Assembly (NCBI GenBank): GCA_905480125.1
Contig: CAJQPE010000006.1
Location: 20,045-84,044 of the forward strand
Source: an uncultured Flavobacteriales bacterium
Lineage (GTDB): Bacteria > Bacteroidota > Bacteroidia > Flavobacteriales_G > NORP312
Length of the DNA stretch: 64,000 bases
Reading direction: 5' to 3'
A program made the position numbers and the translations under genes. The notes beneath the pieces were generated by a model, which did no database searches, had not been told where the DNA came from, and saw only the letters and a program-made list of their open reading frames with translations. Below, one piece after another: positions 29,209 to 39,157 of this stretch (the first letter of the stretch is position 1; every line of letters starts with the position of its first letter).

Positions 29209-32200
29209 ATGATGAGGGGGGCTAGTTTTTGTTTATTATTTCTTGCTTTTTTAACTGCCGTTGGACAGCAAAAAAAAGGAGACAAGCTCTTCGAAAAAAA
29301 ACTATACCAAAAAGCCGCAGAAGCATATATTGAAGAAATTGAAACAAACCCCAGTAACATTGCTGTATACCAGAACCTGGGAGAAACCTATGCTGCACTC
29401 CGAGACTATCCTAAAGCGGAAGAAGCCTATAAAAAAGCTCTGAATTCTGATAAATTAGGAAATGAAAAATACATTAACTACGCATTTTCCCTAATTAAAA
29501 TGGGGAGATACAATAATGCTAAACAGCAATTTAAACAATATAACTCAATAGTTAACGATAGCTTACAACATAACGAATATGTAGAATTGTGTGATTCGCT
29601 AATGGCTTGGAGCACTAGAAATCAAAAATATTCCATAAAAACAATTACTGGTATAAATACTTCGGGGTCAGAATTTGCGCCAACTCCTCATAAAAAAGGC
29701 ATACTCTATGCCGCCAATGGCAAAACAGATTGGGTAAACTATGTTTCGGATAAAGCTACCCGAAATAACTACCTAGATATTCACCTAGCAATAAAAGGAG
29801 CTGACAACTGGACTTTTTCCGAACAAGATTTACTTTCTCCTCGCCTTTCCACTACTCTACATGATGGCCCGGCAACCATAGATAATAGCGAACAAAAAAT
29901 ATATTTTACACGGTTATTCCGAACACCAAAAAAAGAAGTACTGCACATTTTTGTTGCCGAAATGAATGCCGATAAAATTCAAAAGACACAACCTTTTGAG
30001 CATAATTCAAATGAATATTCAGTCATTCATCCAGCATTTAGTGATAATAACCAACTACTATTTTTTGCAAGTAACCAACCTACCGTGAACAAAGGTGGTT
30101 TTGATATTTACTACTGCCAAAAAAAAACAGATGGAAGCTGGGCAAATCCCAAACCAATAGAAGGAGCAGTTAATTCTATTGGAAATGAACTTTTTCCGTA
30201 TTACAGTAATGGGGTACTCTACTTTTCATCGGATGGGCATTATGGATATGGTGGATTAGATCTATTTTCTTCAAAATCAGCTGACAACTATGACATTGTT
30301 ACCAACTTACACGCGCCAATTAACTCGCACGATGATGATTTTTCTATCATGTTCATAGATGATGAAAAAGGATATTTTGCATCTGACCGACCAGGAGGAA
30401 AAGGATTAGATGACATATACGGATTTGAAGCAATTGCTAGCCTAGAAAAACAACAACTGAAAACCATTTCGGGGGTATTTGAATTCAATAAACTTCCACA
30501 GGCTGGAGCTTTAATTGCCCTTTATGATGAAAATGGAGTGGAAATTATGCGATTGATTACTAACGAAAATGGATTTTATAGCTTCTCAAACCTGGAACCT
30601 GACAAGTCATATTCTATTAGGCCTATTGAAGATAATGATTATGGCGAAATTTATATTATAGATGAAGATAAGAAAAAAGTAATGTTACTTGACAAAAACG
30701 CAAGCTTCCATTTTGAGAATCTTAGCTCGGAACGAGAAAACGGCATCACGTTCATCGAAATTAACGATCCTACAATTGTTGCCAAAAAGATAAGTGGGTA
30801 TGTTTTTAAGAAAGTTAAAGGTGATTATGGAACGAGTTTAGCTGTATTCGTTTATGATGAATTGGGAAATATAATTGCCAAAACCAATACCGATAAAAAT
30901 GGTGTCTTTAGCTTCGAAACATTAAACCGAGAGCAACAATACATTGTAAAAATTGACGAGAGTGATGTTGAACTGCAAATAGAAATTGAAAGTATTTCTA
31001 AAGCTGTTAATGAAGATTTAGTTAGCATGAATGGGGTCTTCGTGCACAACAAATTACCATTGGCAGGAGAAGCAATGGCGCTTTTTAATGAAGAAGGAGT
31101 CGAAATGTTCCGGACAACCACAGATAAAAATGGTCGATTTAAATTCAGAAGTATAGCACCAGATAATAAATATAGCATTCACCCTATCAACGATATTGAA
31201 GATAGTGACCTTTTTATGACCAATGAAATTGGTCATAAAACACATTTATTGATGAAGTCTGCAGTATTCCGTTTTACAACGTTAAAATCGCAAAATATTA
31301 ACGGAATGCAATCTATAATCATAAATGATCCCGAAATGATTGCCAACCCTATCAAAGGCTATATTTATAGAACTATGAAAGGAGATTACAACGGCCAAAT
31401 GAACATCATTGTATATGATGATGCCGGAAATCTAGTTACCAGCACTACAACAAATAAACAAGGTGAATTTAATTTTGAATCGCTTGGCAAGCGAATTACT
31501 TACTTAATCCAAATTGATGAAAGTGATGGCGACTTGGTTATGGAAATAAACGGAATGCAAAAACTGGTAGAATACGGATTCACCATGCTATCTCCAGAAG
31601 AAATAGCTGAAATTATTCCAATTGATCTTGAAGACGGCTCTTTTATCTCTAAACCTTTTGGCGGATATGTTTTTCAAAAAATAAAAGGGGATTACTCCGG
31701 TCGCACTGAAATACTGGCATATGATGATCAAGGAAAAATAATCGCTAGAACCTACACAGATGAAAATGGAAATTTCACCTTCCAAAATCTTCCACCTCAA
31801 AACACTTACCTGTTTAAAGTTTTATTAGAAGATACTGATATACAATTAGGGTTTATAGATACAGAAACGCAGGAAGTTTCTCAAGTAGCTATGAATAAAA
31901 ACGGGGAATTTAATTATAAACGATTAACTAATATGCAAGAGACAATAGACATAATAAATGAAAAGGGGGTTGTTATTAAAGTCAAAAATAATGAGTTGTT
32001 TTCCAATTCTAAAATTTATTATGATTACGATAAATCGTCTTTATCCAGTCAAGCAAAAACTGAACTAGATAAACTAGTCACCATTAGTCAACAAAACCCA
32101 CATATTCTTTTTGCCCTTGGTTCGCATACAGATTCACAAGGTGAGGAACGCTACAATCTACTGTTATCTGAAAGAAGAGCAAAATCTGCGTTAGATTACC

Positions 32201-32364
32201 TCTTACAAAAAGGAGTTCAAAAATCGCAGATAAGTTTTATTGGATATGGTGAAAGTGACCCAATAATTGATGATGAAAAAATTGGTTCACTAAGCTCTGC
32301 ACTAGAGAAAGAAGCTGCACATGCTAAAAACCGCAGAACAGATATAAAAATTACTGTCAAATAA
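29209..32364 (+). CDS. OmpA family protein with TPR, PD40/WD40-like propeller and carboxypeptidase-regulatory-like repeats
   Basis: 1051 aa; TPR N-terminus; PD40 stretches (LLFFASNQPTVNKGGFDIYYCQ, LYFSSDGHYGYGGLDLF); repeats TxTDxNGxFxFxxL; C-terminal OmpA FALGSHTDSQGEERYNLLLSERRAKSALDYL. Confidence 0.92.
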   Translation: MMRGASFCLLFLAFLTAVGQQKKGDKLFEKKLYQKAAEAYIEEIETNPSNIAVYQNLGETYAALRDYPKAEEAYKKALNSDKLGNEKYINYAFSLIKMGRYNNAKQQFKQYNSIVNDSLQHNEYVELCDSLMAWSTRNQKYSIKTITGINTSGSEFAPTPHKKGILYAANGKTDWVNYVSDKATRNNYLDIHLAIKGADNWTFSEQDLLSPRLSTTLHDGPATIDNSEQKIYFTRLFRTPKKEVLHIFVAEMNADKIQKTQPFEHNSNEYSVIHPAFSDNNQLLFFASNQPTVNKGGFDIYYCQKKTDGSWANPKPIEGAVNSIGNELFPYYSNGVLYFSSDGHYGYGGLDLFSSKSADNYDIVTNLHAPINSHDDDFSIMFIDDEKGYFASDRPGGKGLDDIYGFEAIASLEKQQLKTISGVFEFNKLPQAGALIALYDENGVEIMRLITNENGFYSFSNLEPDKSYSIRPIEDNDYGEIYIIDEDKKKVMLLDKNASFHFENLSSERENGITFIEINDPTIVAKKISGYVFKKVKGDYGTSLAVFVYDELGNIIAKTNTDKNGVFSFETLNREQQYIVKIDESDVELQIEIESISKAVNEDLVSMNGVFVHNKLPLAGEAMALFNEEGVEMFRTTTDKNGRFKFRSIAPDNKYSIHPINDIEDSDLFMTNEIGHKTHLLMKSAVFRFTTLKSQNINGMQSIIINDPEMIANPIKGYIYRTMKGDYNGQMNIIVYDDAGNLVTSTTTNKQGEFNFESLGKRITYLIQIDESDGDLVMEINGMQKLVEYGFTMLSPEEIAEIIPIDLEDGSFISKPFGGYVFQKIKGDYSGRTEILAYDDQGKIIARTYTDENGNFTFQNLPPQNTYLFKVLLEDTDIQLGFIDTETQEVSQVAMNKNGEFNYKRLTNMQETIDIINEKGVVIKVKNNELFSNSKIYYDYDKSSLSSQAKTELDKLVTISQQNPHILFALGSHTDSQGEERYNLLLSERRAKSALDYLLQKGVQKSQISFIGYGESDPIIDDEKIGSLSSALEKEAAHAKNRRTDIKITVK

Positions 32365-32411
32365 GGAATATTCCAACCACTTTTTCATTCCTTTGAATTT
32401 CATTTGAAACC

Positions 32412-35400
32412 ATGACCCTCAGAGAACTCATAGAGCAGTATTGTACCGATAGCAAAACGCTTCAGGTTACAGAAATGCTTAATAACCAGGATTCTAGAAC
32501 TCATTTAAGAGGATTATTGGGTGCAGCAGAGGGGACCATTGCCGCTTCGATCGTGCGTAAAACACATGACAATCATATTTTTATTCTCGAAGAAAAGGAG
32601 AGGGCCGCCTACTTTCTAAATGATGTCCAAACTTTGCTCGGTAAAGACAAAGTGTTGTTCTTTCCAAAATCTTATAAATTTCCGTACGCTGAAGAAAAAA
32701 CAGATAACGCCAATGTACTTCAACGTGCAGAAGTTCTGAGTAAAATGGAGAAAGGAAACCGAAGCATTATCGTGACCTATCCATCTGCAATAGCTGAAAA
32801 TGTAATCACCAAAAAGCTTCTTAAAAAGAATACACTAACCGTTAAAATTGGTGATAATTTATCCATTGATTTCATCAATGAACTGCTTAACGAGTTCAAT
32901 TTTGAGCGTGTAGATTTCGTATATGAACCAGGGCAGTTTTCAATACGCGGAGGTATTCTAGACATATTTTCATTCTCCCATGACCATCCATACAGAGTAG
33001 AATTTTTTGGCGATGATGTAGATTCTATTAGAACCTTCGATCCAACCAATCAGCTTTCAATTAAGACGTACCAGCGTATTTCCATTGTTCCCAATGTACA
33101 AGACCAATTACTTAGAGAAAGTAGGGAATCTTTTTTGCAATTTATGCCGAACAACTCTACGGTATGGATGAAGGATTATCAAATAACAGTAGACAGATTA
33201 GATAAAGAAATTCAAAAAGCTACTGCTTCTTATGAAAAATTAGAAGCTCAAACAGCACACCTTAAACCTGACGAACTATTTACCACTAAAGAGCTTTTTA
33301 ATCAGCTTTTAGGTAAGTTTCCGTTGATTGAATTTGGCTCAAAAAATTACTTCAGTTCAACACTTGAAATTGAATATAATTTATCGCCTCAACCCTCATT
33401 CAATAAGAAATTCGATTTACTCATCGAAAACTTAAATGCGAATACTTCTGCGGGTTTCGAAAACTTCGTTTTCGCAAACAATACTAAACAAATTGAGCGG
33501 TTATATAACATCTTTGAAGACATTGGTGGTAAAGTAAACTTTTATCCTATCAATGCTTCCATTCATGAAGGGTTCATAGATAATGATTTAAAAATTGCCT
33601 GCTACACAGACCATCAAATATTTGAGCGTTATCATAGATTTAGATTAAAAGAAGGTTTTAAAAAGAACGAACAGGCTTTAACTGTTAAGGAACTAACTCA
33701 GCTGATACCAGGCGATTATGTAACCCATATTGACCATGGTGTTGGCAAATATGAGGGTTTAGAGAAAATTGACGTTAATGGTAAGCCGCAAGAAGCCTTA
33801 AGATTAACATACAAGGGCGGTGATTTACTCTATGTTAGTATTCATTCTTTACACCGAATTGCAAAGTATTCAGGCAAGGAAGGCACTGAGCCTTCAATGC
33901 ATAAAATAGGATCTAAAACCTGGAAAGCCAATAAAGCAAAAACGAAAACAAGAGTTAAAGAAATCGCATTTAACCTCATCACGTTATACGCTAAACGTAA
34001 ATCACAGAAAGGATTTGCTTTTGCTCCTGATAATTATTTGCAAAATGAGTTGGAGGCATCATTTATCTATGAGGATACTCCTGATCAGGAAAAGTCAACT
34101 ATAGCAATAAAAAAAGATATGGAGTCGGAATCGCCCATGGACCGTTTGATTTGTGGTGATGTTGGATTCGGCAAAACAGAATTGGCAATACGGGCTGCAT
34201 TTAAAGCAGTATGCGACAGTAAACAGGTTGCTATTTTAGTTCCCACTACTATCTTAGCGTGGCAGCATTTTAAGACTTTCACAGAAAGATTAGAAGGTTT
34301 CCCATGCACCATAGATTATATTAATCGATTCAAATCAACGAAGGCTAATAAAGAAACTATTACCAATTTAAAAAAAGGTAAACTAGATATCATTATTGGA
34401 ACGCATCGACTACTCAGCAAGGAAACTAAATTTAATGATTTGGGATTGCTTATTATTGACGAAGAACAAAAGTTTGGAGTTGGGGCTAAAGACAAACTGA
34501 AAACCTTTAAAGCCAACGTAGATACCCTAACTTTAACCGCAACACCTATTCCTAGGACATTGCAATTCTCGTTAATGGGAGCTAGAGATTTGTCTATAAT
34601 AAAAACGGCCCCGCCTAACAGACAACCAGTGCAAACAGAGTTGCACGGATTAAACGAAGAAACAATTCGAGATGCAATTAGCTACGAAGTATCTCGTGGT
34701 GGCCAGGTGTTTTTTGTTCACAACCGGGTTGAAAACATAAAAGATGTTGCTGGAATGATTAATCGTCTATTACCAGATATCAAAGTTGGTATTGGCCATG
34801 GAAAAATGGATGGCGATAACCTGGAATCGATAATGATGGCCTTTATAGAAGGTGAATATGATGTTCTGGTTTCTACCACAATTATTGAAGCTGGTTTGGA
34901 TATTCCAAACGCAAATACCATAATTATTAACAACGCTCAAAACTTTGGATTAAGTGATTTACATCAAATGCGAGGGAGAGTTGGGCGGTCGAACAAAAAA
35001 GCATTCTGTCTCCTACTCACTCCTCCTATGATTTCGGTTAGCTCTGAAGCTCAAAAAAGATTAAAAGCGATAGAACAATTCTCTGACTTAGGCAGTGGTT
35101 TTAGCATTGCCATGCGTGATTTAGACATTCGTGGAGCGGGAAACTTATTAGGTGCCGACCAGAGCGGTTTTATTTCTGATATAGGGTTAGAAACCTTTAA
35201 GAAAATATTAGACGAAGCTGTTCACGAATTAAAACAAAACGAGTTCAAGGAACTTTTTAAAGAAGAGGAAGGAAACGTCTTTATTAAAGACTGCCAAATT
35301 GATACTGATCTAGAAATTCTACTCCCCGATGATTACGTGAATCAAATTGCTGAAAGACTTCAACTCTATAGAGAACTTGACGATATCGAAAACGAAGAAG

Positions 35401-35759
35401 AGCTGAAAATATTCGAAGAGGGTCTGATAGATCGATTTGGGGAAATCCCTCAACCAACCCTTGATTTATTCGACACGCTGCGGCTTAGATGGATGGCAAA
35501 AGAAATCGGTTTCGAAAAACTGATTATCAAGAATACGAAGATGATTGGCTATTTTGTATCGAATGCCCAATCCGACTATTACAGCTCACCTACTTTTGGC
35601 AACATTATTAAGTTCGTTCAACAGAACCCTAGAGTGGGACAACTAAAAGAACGAAACGAAAAGCTTACCATGGTCTTCGAAAGTGTTGAAACCGTTAGTA
35701 AAGCCCTTCAAACGCTTGAGCCTCTGAGTAATGAAATTGCTCTTGTAGAAAAGTCGTAA
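32412..35759 (+). CDS. mfd: Transcription-repair coupling factor
   Basis: 1115 aa; RGGILDIFSF, GDYVTHIDHGVGKYEGL, MDRLICGDVGFGKTELAIRAAF, DEEQKFGVGAKDKLK, TATPIPRTLQFSLMGARDLSII, QMRGRVGRSNKKAFC. Confidence 0.97.
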   Translation: MTLRELIEQYCTDSKTLQVTEMLNNQDSRTHLRGLLGAAEGTIAASIVRKTHDNHIFILEEKERAAYFLNDVQTLLGKDKVLFFPKSYKFPYAEEKTDNANVLQRAEVLSKMEKGNRSIIVTYPSAIAENVITKKLLKKNTLTVKIGDNLSIDFINELLNEFNFERVDFVYEPGQFSIRGGILDIFSFSHDHPYRVEFFGDDVDSIRTFDPTNQLSIKTYQRISIVPNVQDQLLRESRESFLQFMPNNSTVWMKDYQITVDRLDKEIQKATASYEKLEAQTAHLKPDELFTTKELFNQLLGKFPLIEFGSKNYFSSTLEIEYNLSPQPSFNKKFDLLIENLNANTSAGFENFVFANNTKQIERLYNIFEDIGGKVNFYPINASIHEGFIDNDLKIACYTDHQIFERYHRFRLKEGFKKNEQALTVKELTQLIPGDYVTHIDHGVGKYEGLEKIDVNGKPQEALRLTYKGGDLLYVSIHSLHRIAKYSGKEGTEPSMHKIGSKTWKANKAKTKTRVKEIAFNLITLYAKRKSQKGFAFAPDNYLQNELEASFIYEDTPDQEKSTIAIKKDMESESPMDRLICGDVGFGKTELAIRAAFKAVCDSKQVAILVPTTILAWQHFKTFTERLEGFPCTIDYINRFKSTKANKETITNLKKGKLDIIIGTHRLLSKETKFNDLGLLIIDEEQKFGVGAKDKLKTFKANVDTLTLTATPIPRTLQFSLMGARDLSIIKTAPPNRQPVQTELHGLNEETIRDAISYEVSRGGQVFFVHNRVENIKDVAGMINRLLPDIKVGIGHGKMDGDNLESIMMAFIEGEYDVLVSTTIIEAGLDIPNANTIIINNAQNFGLSDLHQMRGRVGRSNKKAFCLLLTPPMISVSSEAQKRLKAIEQFSDLGSGFSIAMRDLDIRGAGNLLGADQSGFISDIGLETFKKILDEAVHELKQNEFKELFKEEEGNVFIKDCQIDTDLEILLPDDYVNQIAERLQLYRELDDIENEEELKIFEEGLIDRFGEIPQPTLDLFDTLRLRWMAKEIGFEKLIIKNTKMIGYFVSNAQSDYYSSPTFGNIIKFVQQNPRVGQLKERNEKLTMVFESVETVSKALQTLEPLSNEIALVEKS

Positions 35760-35768
35760 TTTTACAAT

Positions 35769-36356
35769 ATGACTTTAAAGAACATTGTCTTTATTGTATT
35801 CACAATTTGTACGTTTTCGTACACCTCTTGCAAAAAAGGTTGCACTGATGAAAAAGCAATTAATTACGATTCCTCAGCTAAAAGGGATGACGGCTCTTGT
35901 ATTGAAGAAATTTGTGGCTGTATGGATCATGCCGCAAAAAACTTCAACGTGGATGCTAATTGCGAATTAAATTCCGTTTGCCAATACCTCGTAGACACCT
36001 TAATTGGATCTTATACTGGCTATTATGTGTATTGGGGTCCTTTCACTCAAGGAGACACTGTCAACGTAAATTTCATAATAGACAAAGACGCCAATAACTT
36101 TTTAAAATGGTCTACTAGTGGAACCTACTTTCATCAACTAGATTCCGATTGCGAAACGGGCAGCGCTAGCCAAGCAAGTAATACGTATACATTTTCTCAA
36201 GGAAACGCTAACGGCCAAATCAGTAATCCATGTGAGTACGTTTTACAAGAGTATGAATTCGCTTACATAAATGCCGATTCTGCATTATTTAAAAGCAGTG
36301 AAATTGACTTTACGGGAGATGTAAACATTTATCACTTTTACCTCGCTAAAGAATGA
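35769..36356 (+). CDS. Hypothetical lipoprotein with C[T/M]D.A.NYD..A..DDGSC-type motifs
   Basis: 195 aa; lipobox-like CTFSYTSC; GCTDEKAINYDSSAKRDDGSC followed by GCMDHAAKNFNVDANCELNSVC. Confidence 0.75.
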   Translation: MTLKNIVFIVFTICTFSYTSCKKGCTDEKAINYDSSAKRDDGSCIEEICGCMDHAAKNFNVDANCELNSVCQYLVDTLIGSYTGYYVYWGPFTQGDTVNVNFIIDKDANNFLKWSTSGTYFHQLDSDCETGSASQASNTYTFSQGNANGQISNPCEYVLQEYEFAYINADSALFKSSEIDFTGDVNIYHFYLAKE

Positions 36357-36397
36357 GCAAGCTAGAAGAGATTCATCATGCTTATTTTAGTTCATGA
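36353..36397 (+). CDS. Possible 14-codon mini-ORF MSKLEEIHHAYFSS overlapping both neighbours by ATGA
   Basis: ATG 36353-36355 overlaps the upstream TGA (36354-36356); its TGA (36395-36397) overlaps the downstream ATG (36394-36396). Confidence 0.3.
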   Translation: MSKLEEIHHAYFSS

Positions 36398-37200
36398 CCG
36401 TTAGAAACCAACTTTCCGCTTTTCTGAATACCCCTTCCCTTTTTTTAGATGATAAAATATCGGCATACAAGCCCTTTCATACTTCTAAGAAAGCGACTGC
36501 ACAACCACCCGATAGTGAAAACTACGTTTTCGGGAAAAGGATGGAGGAGTTCCTTGAATTTTACTTCGAACAATCTAACCAATATCGGGTTCTAGCTAAG
36601 AGCCTTCAAATAAATAAGGAAAAAATAACGATTGGTGAGTTAGACTTTATTATAGAAGATAATACCCAACAAAAACTGATACATATAGAATTGGTCAGTA
36701 AATTCTATTTATACGATCCAGCTATACATGAAGAACTAAACAGGTGGATTGGTCCTAACAAAAAAGATAGTCTTATTCAAAAGCTAGATAAATTACAGAA
36801 AAAACAGCTCCCGCTATTATTTAATCCTTGCACCAAAGTTGAATTGCAAAAATTTGAGATTGAACCAAAAACTGTTGAGCAACAGCTTTGCTTCAAGGCA
36901 CAGCTATATATCCCTTATCAGTTCGAAACCAAATTAATTAAGCCAATCGTAAATATAGATTGTATTGCCGGATTTTGGATCAGGCCTGAGCAACTTCACC
37001 GCTCTGAATTCCAAGATGCTAAATTTAATATCCCAATAAAAAATGATTGGTACTGCAGGCCCAATAAAGAAGCTGAATGGGAAGAATTATCCTCCATTTC
37101 AACTAAATTAGATAAACTGCATAAAATGAAAAAATCTCCGTTAGTCTGGGTAAATAAATCTGGCTCCATCTTTGAGAAGTGCTTCATAGTTTGGTGGTAA
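36394..37200 (+). CDS. DUF1853 family protein
   Basis: 268 aa; GKRMEEFLEFYFEQSNQYRVLAKSLQI, TIGELDFIIEDNTQQKLIHIELVSKFYLYDP. Confidence 0.85.
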   Translation: MTVRNQLSAFLNTPSLFLDDKISAYKPFHTSKKATAQPPDSENYVFGKRMEEFLEFYFEQSNQYRVLAKSLQINKEKITIGELDFIIEDNTQQKLIHIELVSKFYLYDPAIHEELNRWIGPNKKDSLIQKLDKLQKKQLPLLFNPCTKVELQKFEIEPKTVEQQLCFKAQLYIPYQFETKLIKPIVNIDCIAGFWIRPEQLHRSEFQDAKFNIPIKNDWYCRPNKEAEWEELSSISTKLDKLHKMKKSPLVWVNKSGSIFEKCFIVWW

Positions 37201-37210
37201 TTATTTAGTT

Positions 37211-39151
37211 TTGAATCATAAATTTAAGCTCTTGCTAAAACATATTTTCATTTTCTTAATTGCAATCCTTTCTGTTTCGAACTCTATTGCTCAAAATTAT
37301 TATCAGCCTTATCAGCTGCCTGATTCTATGCCCGATGCGTACCTTATAGATGAGGATAGTTTAAAAGAGGTAATGCTTAATCGAATTCCTGAAAAGTATC
37401 AAAACTCGATTTACGCAGAAGCAATAGATGATTATACAGGCTTGCAAGCTGAAATGGTTACCGGGTTTTTAACTAGTGGAAACATATACTTAAACTGGCC
37501 AGAAATTGAAAACTACGTTAACGATATTATTAAAGAAACACTCCCGGCAGACTTAATTGAAAAACATCATTTTAGAGCATATGTAACAAGAGACCCCTCT
37601 ATCAACGCTTTTGTTATGAATGACGGAGCTATATTCGTGAATATAGGCTTACTAGCAAAAATAGAAAGCGAAGCAGCATTGGCATTTGTTATTGGCCATG
37701 AAGTTTCTCACCATCTTAATCACGATGTTATTGATCGATTCGTAAAAGACCATGAAAACAGGGATAAATACGAAACCGATAAGAGCTTACTTGGTTCTAT
37801 CGTAGGTTCTGTTGTCGCACAAAACAGGACTAACTCATACAGTAGAGGTCAAGAAAGTGATGCTGATCAATTAGGGTTGAAATTGATAAAAGATACTAAA
37901 TATGACCTCGTGAAGGGTGTGGAGGTGATGAAACAATTCGAGGAGCTTGATAAAAAATATAAATTAAGAAGAGGAGGATTTTTTAACGGATTTCTGGTTG
38001 GATCTACTCACCCAAATTCTGAAGATAGATACAAATCGTTAAAACGAAGAATAAGAAAACAAAATGGCACCAGTTCATTCTTAGTTAGTGAAGATCAATT
38101 TCATCAAATACAACAAATTGCGCTTTACGAATCACTTGAAAGCCTGCTGCGTGTTCATCAGATGTACGAATGTTTCGAATTATCATTTAAGTTGTGGCTA
38201 TCAGACCAAGAAAATTCAATGTATAGATATTACTTAATGGAATCGTTACGAAAAATGTTCTACACCAATTCCTATCAAATGCACCAACCCATATTCCAAA
38301 ACGAGTACCGCGGGCGCTATCGTCAAAAAAGAAAAGAGCTCGATTTCGAATACCAAATTCGAATTGCCAAACAAGTAAAAAATATAGTTTCTAAAGCTCT
38401 TTCTATAGACAAAACGGAAGTTGAAGCAATTGAAGTCCCCATATGGGAAGAAGATACATTGGGGCTTATAACTTATAATCACTTATTTAATTTAGTCTCA
38501 AAATCGGATGAATTAGGCAACTATCCTGAGTGCTATTTAACAAAAGGTCTAAAGAAATATGTTGAAGGCTCAGAATATGAAGAATATTTAGAGAGATACA
38601 TAGAGTTTCCTAATGCTAAGTACGCCCAAGTTGCTAATTCTATTCTTGATTCTGTAGCTGTTTCAATTCCTATAAAAAGCATAGTAATGTTAACGAGCTA
38701 CCAAGATCCTGAGGAGACTGATACCTTGTATAAAATTTACAAGGAGGATATTGATTCTGCTTTAATGACCAATTTCCCTAATCTCATATACAGAGGCATT
38801 GATGATGATGATATGTTCACTTTTAGACAAACCGTTGCGCTATCAAGTTTAATGGAATTTATGAATTCTGTTGGAAATTCAAGTAGTGGAACATTTAATG
38901 CTTGGATCTATAATCCCGAATATTTAGACTTTTACTCAGAATTAGATATCGATAAACTTCATTTTCTACAAGTAAAAGTTGCAGACCAAGAAGGCGAGCG
39001 AATTAACCATATAGTTTTAAAAACAATCGACCTTAAACCAGATAAAAATCAAAGTACCTCCGTTTCTAAGCGGAAAGAAAATACAGGCTACGTTGCCATT
39101 GAAGAAATGCTAAAAGAGTCTATTGAGTTGAATACTAGGTACTTTGACTAA
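37211..39151 (+). CDS. M48 family metallopeptidase (TTG start)
   Basis: 646 aa; signal peptide SNSIAQ; NAFVMNDGAIFVNIGLL; zinc motif VIGHEVSHHLNHD; ESDADQLGLKL. Confidence 0.92.
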   Translation: MNHKFKLLLKHIFIFLIAILSVSNSIAQNYYQPYQLPDSMPDAYLIDEDSLKEVMLNRIPEKYQNSIYAEAIDDYTGLQAEMVTGFLTSGNIYLNWPEIENYVNDIIKETLPADLIEKHHFRAYVTRDPSINAFVMNDGAIFVNIGLLAKIESEAALAFVIGHEVSHHLNHDVIDRFVKDHENRDKYETDKSLLGSIVGSVVAQNRTNSYSRGQESDADQLGLKLIKDTKYDLVKGVEVMKQFEELDKKYKLRRGGFFNGFLVGSTHPNSEDRYKSLKRRIRKQNGTSSFLVSEDQFHQIQQIALYESLESLLRVHQMYECFELSFKLWLSDQENSMYRYYLMESLRKMFYTNSYQMHQPIFQNEYRGRYRQKRKELDFEYQIRIAKQVKNIVSKALSIDKTEVEAIEVPIWEEDTLGLITYNHLFNLVSKSDELGNYPECYLTKGLKKYVEGSEYEEYLERYIEFPNAKYAQVANSILDSVAVSIPIKSIVMLTSYQDPEETDTLYKIYKEDIDSALMTNFPNLIYRGIDDDDMFTFRQTVALSSLMEFMNSVGNSSSGTFNAWIYNPEYLDFYSELDIDKLHFLQVKVADQEGERINHIVLKTIDLKPDKNQSTSVSKRKENTGYVAIEEMLKESIELNTRYFD

Positions 39152-39157
39152 AAGAAG

